Positions 52,949 through 62,684 of a DNA stretch of 64,000 bases are shown here, piece by piece. The notes beneath the pieces were generated by a model that was given only the letters and a program-made list of their open reading frames with translations, did not search any database and was not told the DNA's origin. Source of the stretch: DUPU01 sp050952465 (lineage in GTDB: Bacteria > Bacillota > Dehalobacteriia > Dehalobacteriales > Dehalobacteriaceae); contig JBMNKZ010000006.1 of assembly GCA_050952465.1 (NCBI GenBank), positions 1 to 64,000 of the forward strand, read 5' to 3'. Made by a program: the position numbers and the translations under genes. Position 1 is the first letter of the stretch. Every line of letters begins with the position of its first letter.

Positions 52949-55309
52949 GTGGATGCAAAGACATTACATAAGCTAGAGTTTGATAAAGTGATCCAAATGC
53001 TGGTGGAATGCTGCGGGTCTGTTTTGGGGAAGGAAATGGCAGAAGCCTTAATGCCCAGCCGACACTATCACGAAGTGAAAACCGGTCTGGATGAGACCAC
53101 GGAGGCAAAAGAAATACTCCGCTTCAACCCGTCTTTTAGCTTAGGCGGGATCAGGGACATCAGAAACACTGTGGAAAGGGCGGCCCTGGGCGGAATATTG
53201 GAACCGGAAGAGTTTATAAATATTTCCGATACCTGCGGGGCAGCAAGGAAAACCAAGTCATTTATTTCAAACCTTAAAGGCAGTTATCCTTTGATATTGG
53301 AGTTAGGAAAGAATTTAGGCCTATTTAAGTCCTTGGAAACTGCCATAAGCGAAGCGATTGGCGACGATGGGTCAGTTTTAGATACGGCCAGCGAGAAGCT
53401 TTATGCCATCAGGAAAAAAATCAGAATCAGTCAGGAACGGATCAAAGATAAACTGGAATCCTTTATCAAGAGTCCCCATACGGCAAAATACCTGCAGGAC
53501 AGTCTGGTTACCATCCGGGGTGATCGGTATGTTATTCCGGTAAAACAGGAATACCGGGCCCAAGTGCCGGGGCTGGTTCATGATCAGTCTGCTAGCGGGG
53601 CGACGCTATTTATCGAGCCCATGGCTGTGTTAAATCTAAATAATGAGTTAAAAAAATTAAGAATTGAAGAAAATGAAGAGATTGTTTTAATCCTAAAAAA
53701 CTTAAGCAAACTGGTAGCATCTTTTGAGCAAGAACTTTCCCATACTTTGATGATTCTGGGGCAATTGGATTTTATTTTTGCCAAGGGGCGCTTAAGCCAA
53801 ATCATGGACGGTGGAGCCCCTGGGGTTAATGAGCAAGGGGTAATTCGGCTGGTACGGGCGCGCCATCCCTTAATTAGAAAAGGTGTGGTGCCCATTGACG
53901 TGGATTTAGGGAAGAACATTGATTCCATGATTATTACCGGGCCTAATACCGGGGGGAAAACTGTTTCACTTAAGACCATCGGGTTATTTCACGCCATGGC
54001 CCTGTCCGGACTCCATGTACCGGCGGATAACGGTACAGAATTAAGCCTTTTTCAAAATATTTTTGCCGATATCGGTGATGAGCAGAGTATTGAGCAGTCA
54101 TTAAGCACTTTTTCCTCCCATTTAGTAAATATTGTGCGTATTATTAAAGAGCTTGGGGACAATACTTTAGTTCTTTTAGATGAGTTGGGAGCAGGTACGG
54201 ATCCCACGGAAGGAGCAGCCTTAGCTATGGCTATTTTGGAGTATTTGCAGCGAAAGTATGTTAAGGTTGTGGCTACCACTCATTATAGCGAATTAAAAGT
54301 TTATGCCTATAACAACCCGAGAATTGTTAATGCCAGTGTGGAATTCGATGTGGAAACTTTACAACCTACTTACCGGCTGCTCATGGGGGTGCCCGGGAAA
54401 AGCAATGCTTTTTTGATTGCCCGGGGTTTAGGCTTAGGAGAAGGTATTGTGAAGAGAGCTGGGGAGTTTTTGACTCAGGATCAGGTACAGGTGGCGGATT
54501 TAATCAGTAATTTAGAACTGGATCAGAAAATCAGCCAGCAAGAAAGGGAAGAAGCTGTGCGGCTGCGTAAGGAACTTGGGGATTTGAAGCGGCGTTTAGC
54601 AAACAAGGAGATCGAGCTTCAAAACAAAGAAGGGGAAATCTTGCGCCGGGCCCAGGAAGAAAGCCTTAAAATCCTGAGGAAGACAAAGGAGGATATGGAT
54701 CATCTCTATAAAGAATTTAAAGAAAATCTAGAAGCGGAGTCTCAAAGGACACAAAATAAAACACTATTGGATGCCAAGGAAAAAATTAAGGGGATGGAAG
54801 AAAGTATTTCGGCATCTTTACCGGAAAAACGCTTTACGGGAAAACCTCCGAAGTTTGTAGTTCCCGGACAATTTGTAGAGATTCCGAAGCTTAACCAAAC
54901 CGGGCACGTTTTAACTCAGCCCAACCAGGCGGGAGAAGTTTATGTGCAGATGGGGATTATGAAAATATCCGTAAAATTGGATGATCTGAGAATTACGGAA
55001 AGTCCCGAGAAAAAGCATAGTGATACCAAAATGGGTCACTTAAGAATAGAAAAGAGCATTCATATATCTCCTGAGCTGAGTCTTAGGGGGATGTTAGTGG
55101 ATGAAGCCCTGGAAAGCCTGGATAAATACCTTGATGATGCCTATGTGGCAGGTTTAAAAGTGGTACGAATTATTCATGGAAAGGGAACCGGGGCATTAAG
55201 AGAAGCTGTGACCAATCATTTAAAGAAACACCGCCAGGTAAAAAGTTTTCGCATGGGGGATTACAATGAAGGGGGCACAGGGGTAACCGTTGCCGATTTA
55301 AATGTGTAA
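52949..55309 (+). CDS. mutS2: Endonuclease MutS2
   Basis: 786 aa. MutS core with Walker A ITGPNTGGKTVSLKT (~residue 330), Walker B LVLLDELGAGTDPTEGAAL, a long coiled coil (~515-640) and a C-terminal Smr nuclease domain (SLRGMLVDEALESLDKYL, VVRIIHGKGTGALR). Suppresses recombination and acts on stalled/collided ribosomes in Firmicutes. GTG start with GGAGAG ~12 nt upstream. Confidence 0.96.
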   Translation: MDAKTLHKLEFDKVIQMLVECCGSVLGKEMAEALMPSRHYHEVKTGLDETTEAKEILRFNPSFSLGGIRDIRNTVERAALGGILEPEEFINISDTCGAARKTKSFISNLKGSYPLILELGKNLGLFKSLETAISEAIGDDGSVLDTASEKLYAIRKKIRISQERIKDKLESFIKSPHTAKYLQDSLVTIRGDRYVIPVKQEYRAQVPGLVHDQSASGATLFIEPMAVLNLNNELKKLRIEENEEIVLILKNLSKLVASFEQELSHTLMILGQLDFIFAKGRLSQIMDGGAPGVNEQGVIRLVRARHPLIRKGVVPIDVDLGKNIDSMIITGPNTGGKTVSLKTIGLFHAMALSGLHVPADNGTELSLFQNIFADIGDEQSIEQSLSTFSSHLVNIVRIIKELGDNTLVLLDELGAGTDPTEGAALAMAILEYLQRKYVKVVATTHYSELKVYAYNNPRIVNASVEFDVETLQPTYRLLMGVPGKSNAFLIARGLGLGEGIVKRAGEFLTQDQVQVADLISNLELDQKISQQEREEAVRLRKELGDLKRRLANKEIELQNKEGEILRRAQEESLKILRKTKEDMDHLYKEFKENLEAESQRTQNKTLLDAKEKIKGMEESISASLPEKRFTGKPPKFVVPGQFVEIPKLNQTGHVLTQPNQAGEVYVQMGIMKISVKLDDLRITESPEKKHSDTKMGHLRIEKSIHISPELSLRGMLVDEALESLDKYLDDAYVAGLKVVRIIHGKGTGALREAVTNHLKKHRQVKSFRMGDYNEGGTGVTVADLNV

Positions 55310-55455
55310 ACTCCCCCTGTCACTACGTGACGTCCCCCTCGGTGAGGGGGATAAAAAAACCTTCCTCCCTGAGGAAGGTGTCAGCGAAGCTGACGGAAGG
55401 AGTTCCCCTGTCCCGAGGCAGCACAGAGACCGCCCCCTACAGTGACATGGGGCTA
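55310..55455. repeat. Palindromic intergenic repeat, copy C
   Basis: Several hairpins (CCCCCTCGGTGAGGGGG, CCTTCCTCCCTGAGGAAGG) then TGTCAGCGAAGCTGACGGAAGGAG, the same plan as copies A and B. Confidence 0.75.
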
Positions 55456-55475
55456 TAAGTAAACTTGTATAATTG

Positions 55476-55509
55476 CCGTTTAAAACCAAAAGGTTTTAGG
55501 CGGTTTTTC
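55476..55509 (+). terminator. Terminator between mutS2 and tetR
   Basis: CCG.TTAAAACC AAAA GGTTTTA.GGCGG then T5. Confidence 0.75.
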
Positions 55510-55562
55510 TTTTGGGTGAGAGATCAGCTAACTTTACCAATTAGCATAGAAACTTGACACGG

Positions 55563-56168
55563 TTATGGTTTTTTAAGGGCAGATATGGCCTTTTCTATAT
55601 AGAACACCATTTGGCTTTCCAAATCATATTTTCCTTGCATAATACACCAGTTATAGCAGCAGCCCCGGGCAAGAATAAACAGAAAATCAACCATTTCAGC
55701 GGCGGTCATATCGGATGTTAACTCTTTCTGCATTTGCCCCTCCCGAATAACTTCTTCTAACAGCGTTTGCATTTTCCGCTTTTTGATGAACCATAAGTTG
55801 TCAGGATTATAAAGAATCTTTGTGATCTCAATACCTGTATTTAAATTGAGTCTTGCATAGTGGCGGAAAAACTCGATAATTTTCTCCGGGACAGTTTTCG
55901 CAATAAAATGAGTGACTACTGTGTCTGCAAAATAATCGTCCGCCTTCTTGTAAATGTCAAAGAAAATATCGTTCTTCGTTGGAAAATATATGTAAAAAGT
56001 GCCGATGGAAACATTTGCCTCAGCGCAAATATCACGAATGGTCGTACTGGCATATCCTTTCTTTTCCATAATAGAAAATGCAGAGCGCAGTATATGCTCT
56101 CTGGTTTTTGCCGCTTTTGAACTTTTCGGATTTGACTGCATTTTCTTCATAAATACTTTCTTAACCAT
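55563..56168 (-). CDS. TetR/AcrR-family transcriptional regulator
   Basis: 201 aa. HTH in residues ~20-68 (TREHILRSAFSIMEKKGYASTTIRDICAEANVSIGTFYIYFPTKNDIF). The C-terminal ligand domain contains EMVDFLFILARGCCYNW. AGGGAG before ATG 56168. Divergent from the ABC operon; probably binds the three ATGAACnnGTTCAT-type palindromes near 56570, 60495 and 62626 and releases them on ligand binding. No such site lies close to its own start. Confidence 0.9.
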   Translation of the reverse strand: MVKKVFMKKMQSNPKSSKAAKTREHILRSAFSIMEKKGYASTTIRDICAEANVSIGTFYIYFPTKNDIFFDIYKKADDYFADTVVTHFIAKTVPEKIIEFFRHYARLNLNTGIEITKILYNPDNLWFIKKRKMQTLLEEVIREGQMQKELTSDMTAAEMVDFLFILARGCCYNWCIMQGKYDLESQMVFYIEKAISALKKP

Positions 56169-56534
56169 ACTTTCTCCCTAATATTATTCAAATTGTGTGC
56201 CGGTGATATATCAAAGATTTAAGGTTCCAGTTGTATAAATAACAATTGGGGTAGCGTTAACTGTTACGGATATTTTGGCTAAAAAACCAGTTTTATACAT
56301 GAGGGGGGGTAATTGCTAATGAATATTCAACAAAAATGTCTGTTATCCTTTAAAAAATTTTAATTTCTATTAGAGTTAACTTAAATTAGTTTAAACAACC
56401 CGCCATTCTTCTCATCTTTCCTTTTCAGATTATTGACAGATAAAATAAGTTTTAGTCTAAAGATGTTAAATTAAAAAGGAAAATTAGAAGTCTGGTAATA
56501 TCTTCTTAAATGGATATAAATCTCAAGAAATTAA

Positions 56535-56583
56535 TTGACAATATGGAAGTATCTCCATATAATTAGTATATGAACAAGTTCAT
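56535..56583 (+). promoter_or_regulatory. Consensus promoter plus TetR-type operator
   Basis: TTGACA, 17 nt, TATAAT (56535-56563), then the palindrome ATGAACAAGTTCAT (56570-56583) over the expected transcription start, a position for repression. A second inverted repeat, ATGGA....TCCAT, lies in the spacer. Confidence 0.85.
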
Positions 56584-56620
56584 GTATTATAAATGAACTA
56601 AACCTAAAGGAGCTCTGTAT

Positions 56621-57559
56621 ATGAGAAGATATATAATGACGCGCATTCTATTTGCATTGCCAACTATGATTGGCGTCTTGATCGTTGCTTTTCTCGTAAT
56701 CAGAATGATCCCCGGTGATCCGGCACTCATGTACCTTGGCGAGTCAGCCACTGAGGAGCAAATTGTAGCTTTCCAAGAAGCTAAAGGCTTGAATCAACCA
56801 TTAATTGTCCAAATGGGAATTATGCTTAAGGATTTTGCCCAGGGGGATCTAGGTGATTCATTTACGCAAAACCGATCGGTCATGGCTATAATCATCGAAA
56901 AATTTCCCAACACTTTTGAATTGGCAGTAGCCGGTATTATTTTTGCCTCATTTTTTGGAATTTTGTTCGGTGTGATTGCCGCTTTGAAACGCGGCAAGTG
57001 GGCAGATATTGGGATAGTTGGCATATCGACTATTTTCATGTCTATGCCGTCTTTTCTCTGGGCATTGATCCTTATGATGATATTTGGTGTAAAACTAGGC
57101 TGGATACCGGTTATTTCAATCGGTGGGGGCGCGGGGTTCCGCGGGCTGATTGCTCCGGCCCTGTCTCTTGGTATTGGTGGGGCTGCTTTGTTTGCTAGGA
57201 CAACACGCTCGTCAATGCTGGAGGTGTTGGGTGAAGATTTTATTCGTACTGCCCGGGCTAAGGGTATGACAGAGAAAATTGTTATTTTTAAACATGCGTT
57301 GAAGGCTGCGGGTATGCCTATCATCACAATCATTGGTTTTTATTTCGCATCATATTTAGCAGGGGCAATTGTGATTGAAACAATATTTGCCCGGCCCGGC
57401 ATTGGCAAGATGCTGATTGACGCGGTGTATGCCCGTGATTATGCTGTCGTCCAGGGAACAACAGTATTTATTGCAGGCATTATGGTTGCCGCTAACCTGA
57501 TTACGGATATTATTTACGGATTCCTTGATCCGCGGGTACGCATCCAGGGTAAAGGATAA
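56621..57559 (+). CDS. Peptide/nickel-type ABC permease (DppB/OppB-like)
   Basis: 312 aa, six predicted spans, first at residues ~8-30. Family motifs: IRMIPGDPALMYLGESATEEQI after span 1, and the EAA loop around EDFIRTARAKGMTEKIVIFKHALKAAGMP. It heads the operon permease-ATPase-permease-ATPase-reductase. AAAGGAG ribosome site. Confidence 0.93.
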   Translation: MRRYIMTRILFALPTMIGVLIVAFLVIRMIPGDPALMYLGESATEEQIVAFQEAKGLNQPLIVQMGIMLKDFAQGDLGDSFTQNRSVMAIIIEKFPNTFELAVAGIIFASFFGILFGVIAALKRGKWADIGIVGISTIFMSMPSFLWALILMMIFGVKLGWIPVISIGGGAGFRGLIAPALSLGIGGAALFARTTRSSMLEVLGEDFIRTARAKGMTEKIVIFKHALKAAGMPIITIIGFYFASYLAGAIVIETIFARPGIGKMLIDAVYARDYAVVQGTTVFIAGIMVAANLITDIIYGFLDPRVRIQGKG

Positions 57560-57606
57560 TCAGTTTTGCTAAGGGCCAAAGAATAGAAAGATGAGGGGAT
57601 GGTTAC

Positions 57607-58602
57607 TTGACGGCAGTATTTGATGAATGTCTAATTTATGCCGATAACGTAAAAAAATATTTCTCTGTAAAAGGTAGTTACGGCAAAAATGCAATCCTAA
57701 AAGCAGTTGATGGAGTAGCCTTTGGGATAATCAAAGGCGAAACCTTTGGTCTGGTTGGAGAATCCGGCTGCGGGAAAAGTACATTAGCTCAGGTAATGCT
57801 GCGTCTTGTTGAAGCAACAGAAGGTTCTGTCTATTTTGAAGGGCGTGACATTTATAAGCTAAAATCAAAAGAATTACGCGAAGTCCGACGGGAAATGCAG
57901 ATCATATTTCAAGATCCTTACGATTCTCTCAATCCCCGGATGACCCTTGGAGAAATTGTTGCTGAACCGCTTAATATTCATGGAATCGGTTCTTCCGCCG
58001 AGAGAGTAAAAAAAGTAAAAAGTTTATTCTCTTTGGTAGGATTGCCGGAGCAGCAGCTTAACCGTTATCCTCATCAATTGTCCGGCGGTCAGCGCCAAAG
58101 GGTAAGTATCGCGAGAAGTATTGCTCTTTCGCCAAAACTCCTTGTTTGTGATGAAGCTGTTTCCGCCCTCGACGTTTCCATACAGTCCCAAATACTTAAT
58201 TTACTGTCTGATCTTAAAAAAGAACTAAAACTTACCTACCTTTTTGTTTCTCATGATCTATCGGTAGTACGTTTTATTTCCGATTATATCGGCGTGATGT
58301 ATTTCGGGAGGTTGATCGAAATGGCAACTAAACATGAGATTTTTGCCAACCGTAAGCATCCCTATACTCATGCTTTGCTTACTGCGGTTCCCAACCCTGA
58401 TCCCAGAAATAAGTCCCAACGGGTAATTTTGAAGGGTGATGTACCTAGTTTGCTTAATCCTCCTGTTGGATGCATTTTTTATGACCGCTGTGCTTATGCC
58501 GAAGACTGTTGTCGGCAAGAAGCTCCCGCCCTAAAGGATATTTCCGACAATCACTTCGTAGCATGTCATCGAGCTCATGAATTAAACTTAATGAACCGGT
58601 AA
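57607..58602 (+). CDS. Peptide-type ABC ATPase (DppF/OppF-like)
   Basis: 331 aa. Walker A GESGCGKST, Q-loop IIFQDPYDSLNPR, signature LSGGQRQRVSIARS, Walker B LLVCDEAVSALD, and the C-terminal oligopeptide-transporter extension with Cys residues (GCIFYDRCAYAEDCC). TTG start. Confidence 0.93.
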   Translation: MTAVFDECLIYADNVKKYFSVKGSYGKNAILKAVDGVAFGIIKGETFGLVGESGCGKSTLAQVMLRLVEATEGSVYFEGRDIYKLKSKELREVRREMQIIFQDPYDSLNPRMTLGEIVAEPLNIHGIGSSAERVKKVKSLFSLVGLPEQQLNRYPHQLSGGQRQRVSIARSIALSPKLLVCDEAVSALDVSIQSQILNLLSDLKKELKLTYLFVSHDLSVVRFISDYIGVMYFGRLIEMATKHEIFANRKHPYTHALLTAVPNPDPRNKSQRVILKGDVPSLLNPPVGCIFYDRCAYAEDCCRQEAPALKDISDNHFVACHRAHELNLMNR

Positions 58603-58638
58603 TACACCGAACAAGAAAATGCAAAGAGGTGCCAGATA

Positions 58639-59457
58639 TTGAAAGAGATTTTAGGCAATAAACAAATCGTCATAGGCGGCATCATTATTGTTCTCTTAAT
58701 TTTAATGGCTGCTTTAGCTCCATTACTGACCAGTTATGATTATTCCTCAATTGATTTAAAAAATAAATTACTTCCGCCCGGCGAGGGACACTTAGTGGGG
58801 ACAGATGCTTTTGGCCGTGATTTATGGACACGGCTTGTTTACGGTGCTAGGGTATCCTTACTGGTATCTTTAATGTCGGTGGCATTAGCCTGCATCTGCG
58901 GTACTTTCCTGGGCTTGGTGGGCGGTTATTTCGGCGGAATGGCAGATTCCCTGATCGGACGTATTATCGACATCATGATGGCCTTTCCGGCTTTGTTGTT
59001 ATCGATTTTGATGGGCACTGTACTGGGGACAGATATGACAAATCTCTATATTGCGATTGGCTTTCCCCTAATACCGTCATTTTACCGGGTAGTGCGGGGG
59101 GCCACATTAACGGTACGCGAGCGATATTTTGTCAGAGCTGCAAAATCCATGGGCAGCAGTAGCCTGCATATCCTTTGGAAACATATACTGCCTAATGCAC
59201 TGCCACAAATGTTTGTCATGATCTCATTCGATCTGGGCAGTGCGATCATGGCGGAATCAGCCTTAGGTTTTTTGGGACTGGGTATCCCAGCTCCCACACC
59301 TTCCTGGGGCCTCATTATCAACGAAGGTAAAAACTATATCTTTAACTCTCCATGGCTTATCGGTACAAGCGGTACCTTGATTGCCCTTACGGTGTTGGCT
59401 TTTAACCTTTTAGGTGACGGTCTCCGTGACTATCTTGATCCGAAGTTGAAAAAATAG
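58639..59457 (+). CDS. Peptide/nickel-type ABC permease (DppC/OppC-like)
   Basis: 272 aa. N-terminal span then LLPPGEGHLVGTDAFGRDLWTRLVYGARVSL (family mark), EAA loop ERYFVRAAKSMGSSSLHILWKHILPNALPQ, and MAESALGFLGLGIPAPTPSWG. TTG start, 36 nt after the ATPase gene. Confidence 0.93.
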   Translation: MKEILGNKQIVIGGIIIVLLILMAALAPLLTSYDYSSIDLKNKLLPPGEGHLVGTDAFGRDLWTRLVYGARVSLLVSLMSVALACICGTFLGLVGGYFGGMADSLIGRIIDIMMAFPALLLSILMGTVLGTDMTNLYIAIGFPLIPSFYRVVRGATLTVRERYFVRAAKSMGSSSLHILWKHILPNALPQMFVMISFDLGSAIMAESALGFLGLGIPAPTPSWGLIINEGKNYIFNSPWLIGTSGTLIALTVLAFNLLGDGLRDYLDPKLKK

Positions 59458-59470
59458 ATGGGGTGATACC

Positions 59471-60457
59471 TTGAAAGACCAAAATTTGTTGGAAATACAT
59501 AATCTAACAGTTCAATTCCCATCGGGAGATAAATTTGTTAAGGCTGTCAATGGTGTTAATCTGGGGATCCGTGCAGGGGAAACCCTGGGTATAGTTGGCG
59601 AATCCGGCTGTGGCAAAAGCGTATCCTTGTTTTCCATTCTGCGCCTGCTGCCACCCCAAGCTAGAATTGACGGTGAAATATTCTTTGATGGTAAAGAATT
59701 ATTACACCTGCCCATCAATGAAATGCGTAGGATCCGGGGCAAGGAAATTTCAATGATTTTCCAGGAGCCGATGACCAGTTTGAATCCGGTTCTCAAAATT
59801 GGTGAACAACTGATCGAAGCTATTACATTCCATGAAAAAGTCAGACGTAAGGAAGCAGCTGCTAAATCATTAGATTTGCTGAGACTTGTGGAAATACCTG
59901 ATACAGAAAAACGGCTGAACAGTTATCCGCACCAATTGTCCGGCGGTATGAGACAACGGGTAATGATTGCCATGGCCTTAGCCTGCAAACCGAAGATTCT
60001 TTTAGCTGATGAGCCAACCACCGCTCTTGATGTTACTATCCAAGCACAGATCCTTGATTTAATGCAGCGCTTGAAAGAAGAATATGGAATGAGTATCGTC
60101 ATAGTTACCCACGATATGGGTGTAATTGCAGAAATCGCTCAACGTGTTGCGGTATTCTACGCCGGCCGGGTGGTTGAAGAAGCGGAGACCGTTTCCTTGT
60201 TCGATCACCCTACACATCCTTATACTGAAGGATTGCTGGGCTGCATTCCGCTGATCAATGTTAATGAAGAACACTTGAATGTGATCGAAGGCATGATACC
60301 AAATCCTCTTTCCTTACCTGCCGGCTGCCCATTTCATCCCCGCTGCCATTATGCAACAGACATTTGCCGTACTGAGGAACCTCATTTAATGCCGGTCTCT
60401 GACAATCACAAGGCAGCCTGCCATTTGGCCGCCCACCGTTTTAAGGCCGGAACCTAA
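59471..60457 (+). CDS. Peptide-type ABC ATPase (DppD/OppD-like)
   Basis: 328 aa. Walker A GESGCGKSV, MIFQEPMTSLNPV, LSGGMRQRVMIAMALA, Walker B LLADEPTTALDVTIQ and the C-terminal extension CPFHPRCHYATDIC. TTG start behind GGGGTG. Pairs with the 57607 ATPase. Confidence 0.93.
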   Translation: MKDQNLLEIHNLTVQFPSGDKFVKAVNGVNLGIRAGETLGIVGESGCGKSVSLFSILRLLPPQARIDGEIFFDGKELLHLPINEMRRIRGKEISMIFQEPMTSLNPVLKIGEQLIEAITFHEKVRRKEAAAKSLDLLRLVEIPDTEKRLNSYPHQLSGGMRQRVMIAMALACKPKILLADEPTTALDVTIQAQILDLMQRLKEEYGMSIVIVTHDMGVIAEIAQRVAVFYAGRVVEEAETVSLFDHPTHPYTEGLLGCIPLINVNEEHLNVIEGMIPNPLSLPAGCPFHPRCHYATDICRTEEPHLMPVSDNHKAACHLAAHRFKAGT

Positions 60458-60492
60458 TTTATTTATGTAATTAGTAATATTTTTGCCCCCAA

Positions 60493-60510
60493 AGATGAAC
60501 ACGTTCATCT
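60493..60510 (+). promoter_or_regulatory. TetR-type operator before the reductase gene
   Basis: AGATGAACACGTTCATCT, a perfect 8+8 palindrome with the same half-site as 56570. It sits in the loop of a larger CCCCxAAGAT/ATCTTxGGGG hairpin (60487-60526). I see no consensus promoter, so it may act on read-through or on a weak start. Confidence 0.7.
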
Positions 60511-60559
60511 GAAAATATCTTAGGGGTTAGGTGATTAGGAAAAGGAGGTCTTATAAAAA

Positions 60560-62524
60560 ATGCATGATAAATTTCCCCATTTATTCAGTCCCTTGGATAT
60601 TGGCAGTGTAACGCTGAAAAACCGCATTATATTTGCACCGTTAGGTATGTCACATTTTGCGCCTGGTGGGTACGCTACGACAGAGAACATTAATGCTTAT
60701 GAGCAAAGAGCTAAAAGTGGTGCCGCGTTGATCGTCCATGGTGAGACCATAGTCCATCCCTTGGGGGACGGCATGGGCTCCCCCTATGGTTTTCACAACA
60801 TCGGTATCATTCCTGATATCACCAAGGAATCGGATCTGATCCGCCGGTATGGCGGCTTGTCTTCCGTTTCTCTTTGTCATCATGGCGGCCGTGCCGATCC
60901 CCGAATTACACCTACTGGAAAGATCTATGGACCTAGTCCGGTGATGTCATATCCTTATGGCGTAGAAGTCACCCCGATGGATGAGGATATGATTGAATTT
61001 ACGGTAGAAATCTTTGCCAGGGCTGCTCATATGGCACAGTTCGCCGGATATGATATGGTAACTATTCATGGTGCCCATGGTTTTCTTTTTAGTCAATTCC
61101 TGTCCCCTTATTATAACAAGCGTACAGATCGCTTTGGTGGTTCTATTGAAAATCGCGCCCGGTTTGCTCTAATGGTTGTTGAAGCTATCAAGAAGACCTG
61201 TGGTCCTGATTTTCCCATTGAATTCCGATTTTCCGGAGATGATTTTATGGATGGCGGCGCCCATATCGATGAAATGAAGGAATTCGCGCGCATTATGGAT
61301 GGCAAGGTTAATATACTTCATGTTTCAGCTTCTTCCTTTTGGAATTTGAAAGGAGGCTGTGCCAGAATGATTCCTTCAATGTTCCTGCCCCATGGTGTCA
61401 ATGCTTATCTAGCTAGAGAAATCAAAAAGGTAGTCAAAACACCCGTGGCAACAGTTGGTGCTCTTGACGGTCCCGGACATATGGAGCAGATACTTGCCGA
61501 AGGTGGCGCTGATCTGGTAGCAGCCGCCAGGGGCTTCTTTGCAGACCCATATTGGGCGCAAAAAGCATTTGATGGCAGAGAGGATGACATTACTCCTTGT
61601 GTCCGTTGCAATCTGTGCATCAGCGGCAATTATGTCCCCTTTATTCCATTTCCTTACGGGATCAGAAGGTGTACAGTCAACCCCGCCTTGGGTCTGGAGT
61701 GGGAAGAGCATATAAAGCGGGATATCAAAAGAAAGCTTAAAGTATTGGTCATTGGTGGGGGTCCTGCCGGTATGCAGGCGGGAATTACAGCTTCCGATAT
61801 GGGTCATGAAGTCATTCTTTGCGAGAAGAATGACCGTCTGGGTGGCGCTATTAACCTTTTTGTCGGTCCGAAATTTAAGGATGATTATCGTAAATATCTC
61901 CAGGTCATGGAGAAAAGAGTTAAAAAACTGCCTATTGATTTACGTTTGAATACAACCGTTACTCCGGAAATGGCCAGGAAATTGGGTGTAGATGTTATTA
62001 TTATGGCGATTGGAGCAAGACCATTTGTTCCGCCCATACCTGGTACGGATAATCCCAAGGTTATTACTGTAAAGGATCTTAGAACAGCTCCTATTGGCAA
62101 AAAGGTTGTTGTCATTGGGGGCGGTCCCACTGGTGCAGAGGAAGCAATTGCCTGGGCTCAGGAAGGGAGGGATGTAACGGTAATAGAAGCTATGGATGAT
62201 TTGGCCAAGACAGCGCCTTATGTTCATCATATGGCAATAATGCTTGAATTTGAAAAACCAAACGCTCCTAAAGCATTGCTCAATACAAAATGTACCCAAA
62301 TTACTGATGAGGGTGTCTGGACTGTCGACTCCGATGGCAAAGAAAAACTATATGTGGCAGATACGATATTGATCGCTGCCGGCATGAAGTCATTGAGAGC
62401 GGAGGCTGAAGCTTTTAGGGAATGCGCCAAGGAATTCCGCCTGATCGGTGATTGCCGAAAACCCCAGACTGTGTACGAAGCCAACAGGGATGGTTACAAT
62501 GTAGCTAAAGGATTGATACTATGA
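60560..62524 (+). CDS. Old Yellow Enzyme-family Fe-S flavoprotein reductase/demethylase
   Basis: 654 aa. Residues 1-~345: FMN TIM barrel (NRIIFAPLGMSHF, HHGGRADPR, IHGAHGFLFSQFLSPYYNKRTDRFGGS). Then a 4Fe-4S set C347-C350-C353 and C371. From ~392: FAD/NADH Rossmann domains (VLVIGGGPAGMQAG, VVVIGGGPTGAEEA). The 2,4-dienoyl-CoA reductase / 2-enoate reductase / amine demethylase architecture. F175 replaces the usual catalytic Tyr after HGAHG, and PYYNKRTD resembles amine-dehydrogenase members. AAAGGAGG ribosome site. Substrate is probably that of the transporter. Confidence 0.9.
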   Translation: MHDKFPHLFSPLDIGSVTLKNRIIFAPLGMSHFAPGGYATTENINAYEQRAKSGAALIVHGETIVHPLGDGMGSPYGFHNIGIIPDITKESDLIRRYGGLSSVSLCHHGGRADPRITPTGKIYGPSPVMSYPYGVEVTPMDEDMIEFTVEIFARAAHMAQFAGYDMVTIHGAHGFLFSQFLSPYYNKRTDRFGGSIENRARFALMVVEAIKKTCGPDFPIEFRFSGDDFMDGGAHIDEMKEFARIMDGKVNILHVSASSFWNLKGGCARMIPSMFLPHGVNAYLAREIKKVVKTPVATVGALDGPGHMEQILAEGGADLVAAARGFFADPYWAQKAFDGREDDITPCVRCNLCISGNYVPFIPFPYGIRRCTVNPALGLEWEEHIKRDIKRKLKVLVIGGGPAGMQAGITASDMGHEVILCEKNDRLGGAINLFVGPKFKDDYRKYLQVMEKRVKKLPIDLRLNTTVTPEMARKLGVDVIIMAIGARPFVPPIPGTDNPKVITVKDLRTAPIGKKVVVIGGGPTGAEEAIAWAQEGRDVTVIEAMDDLAKTAPYVHHMAIMLEFEKPNAPKALLNTKCTQITDEGVWTVDSDGKEKLYVADTILIAAGMKSLRAEAEAFRECAKEFRLIGDCRKPQTVYEANRDGYNVAKGLIL

Positions 62525-62592
62525 TTTTATCATAATGGCATGACTATTGTTTGCACACTATGGTAACATATTACAACAATTCAAGATAATGG

Positions 62593-62639
62593 TTGACGGA
62601 ATAAACGAACCTAATTATAATATAAGTGAACAAGTTCAT
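62593..62639 (+). promoter_or_regulatory. Promoter plus TetR-type operator of the binding-protein gene
   Basis: TTGACG, 17 nt, TATAAT (62593-62621), followed by GTGAACAAGTTCAT (62626-62639), the same geometry as the 56535 promoter. Confidence 0.85.
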
Positions 62640-62684
62640 ATAGCGTATCGTATCCTATCCAAAAGAAAAAAAGGGGGAAAGTGT

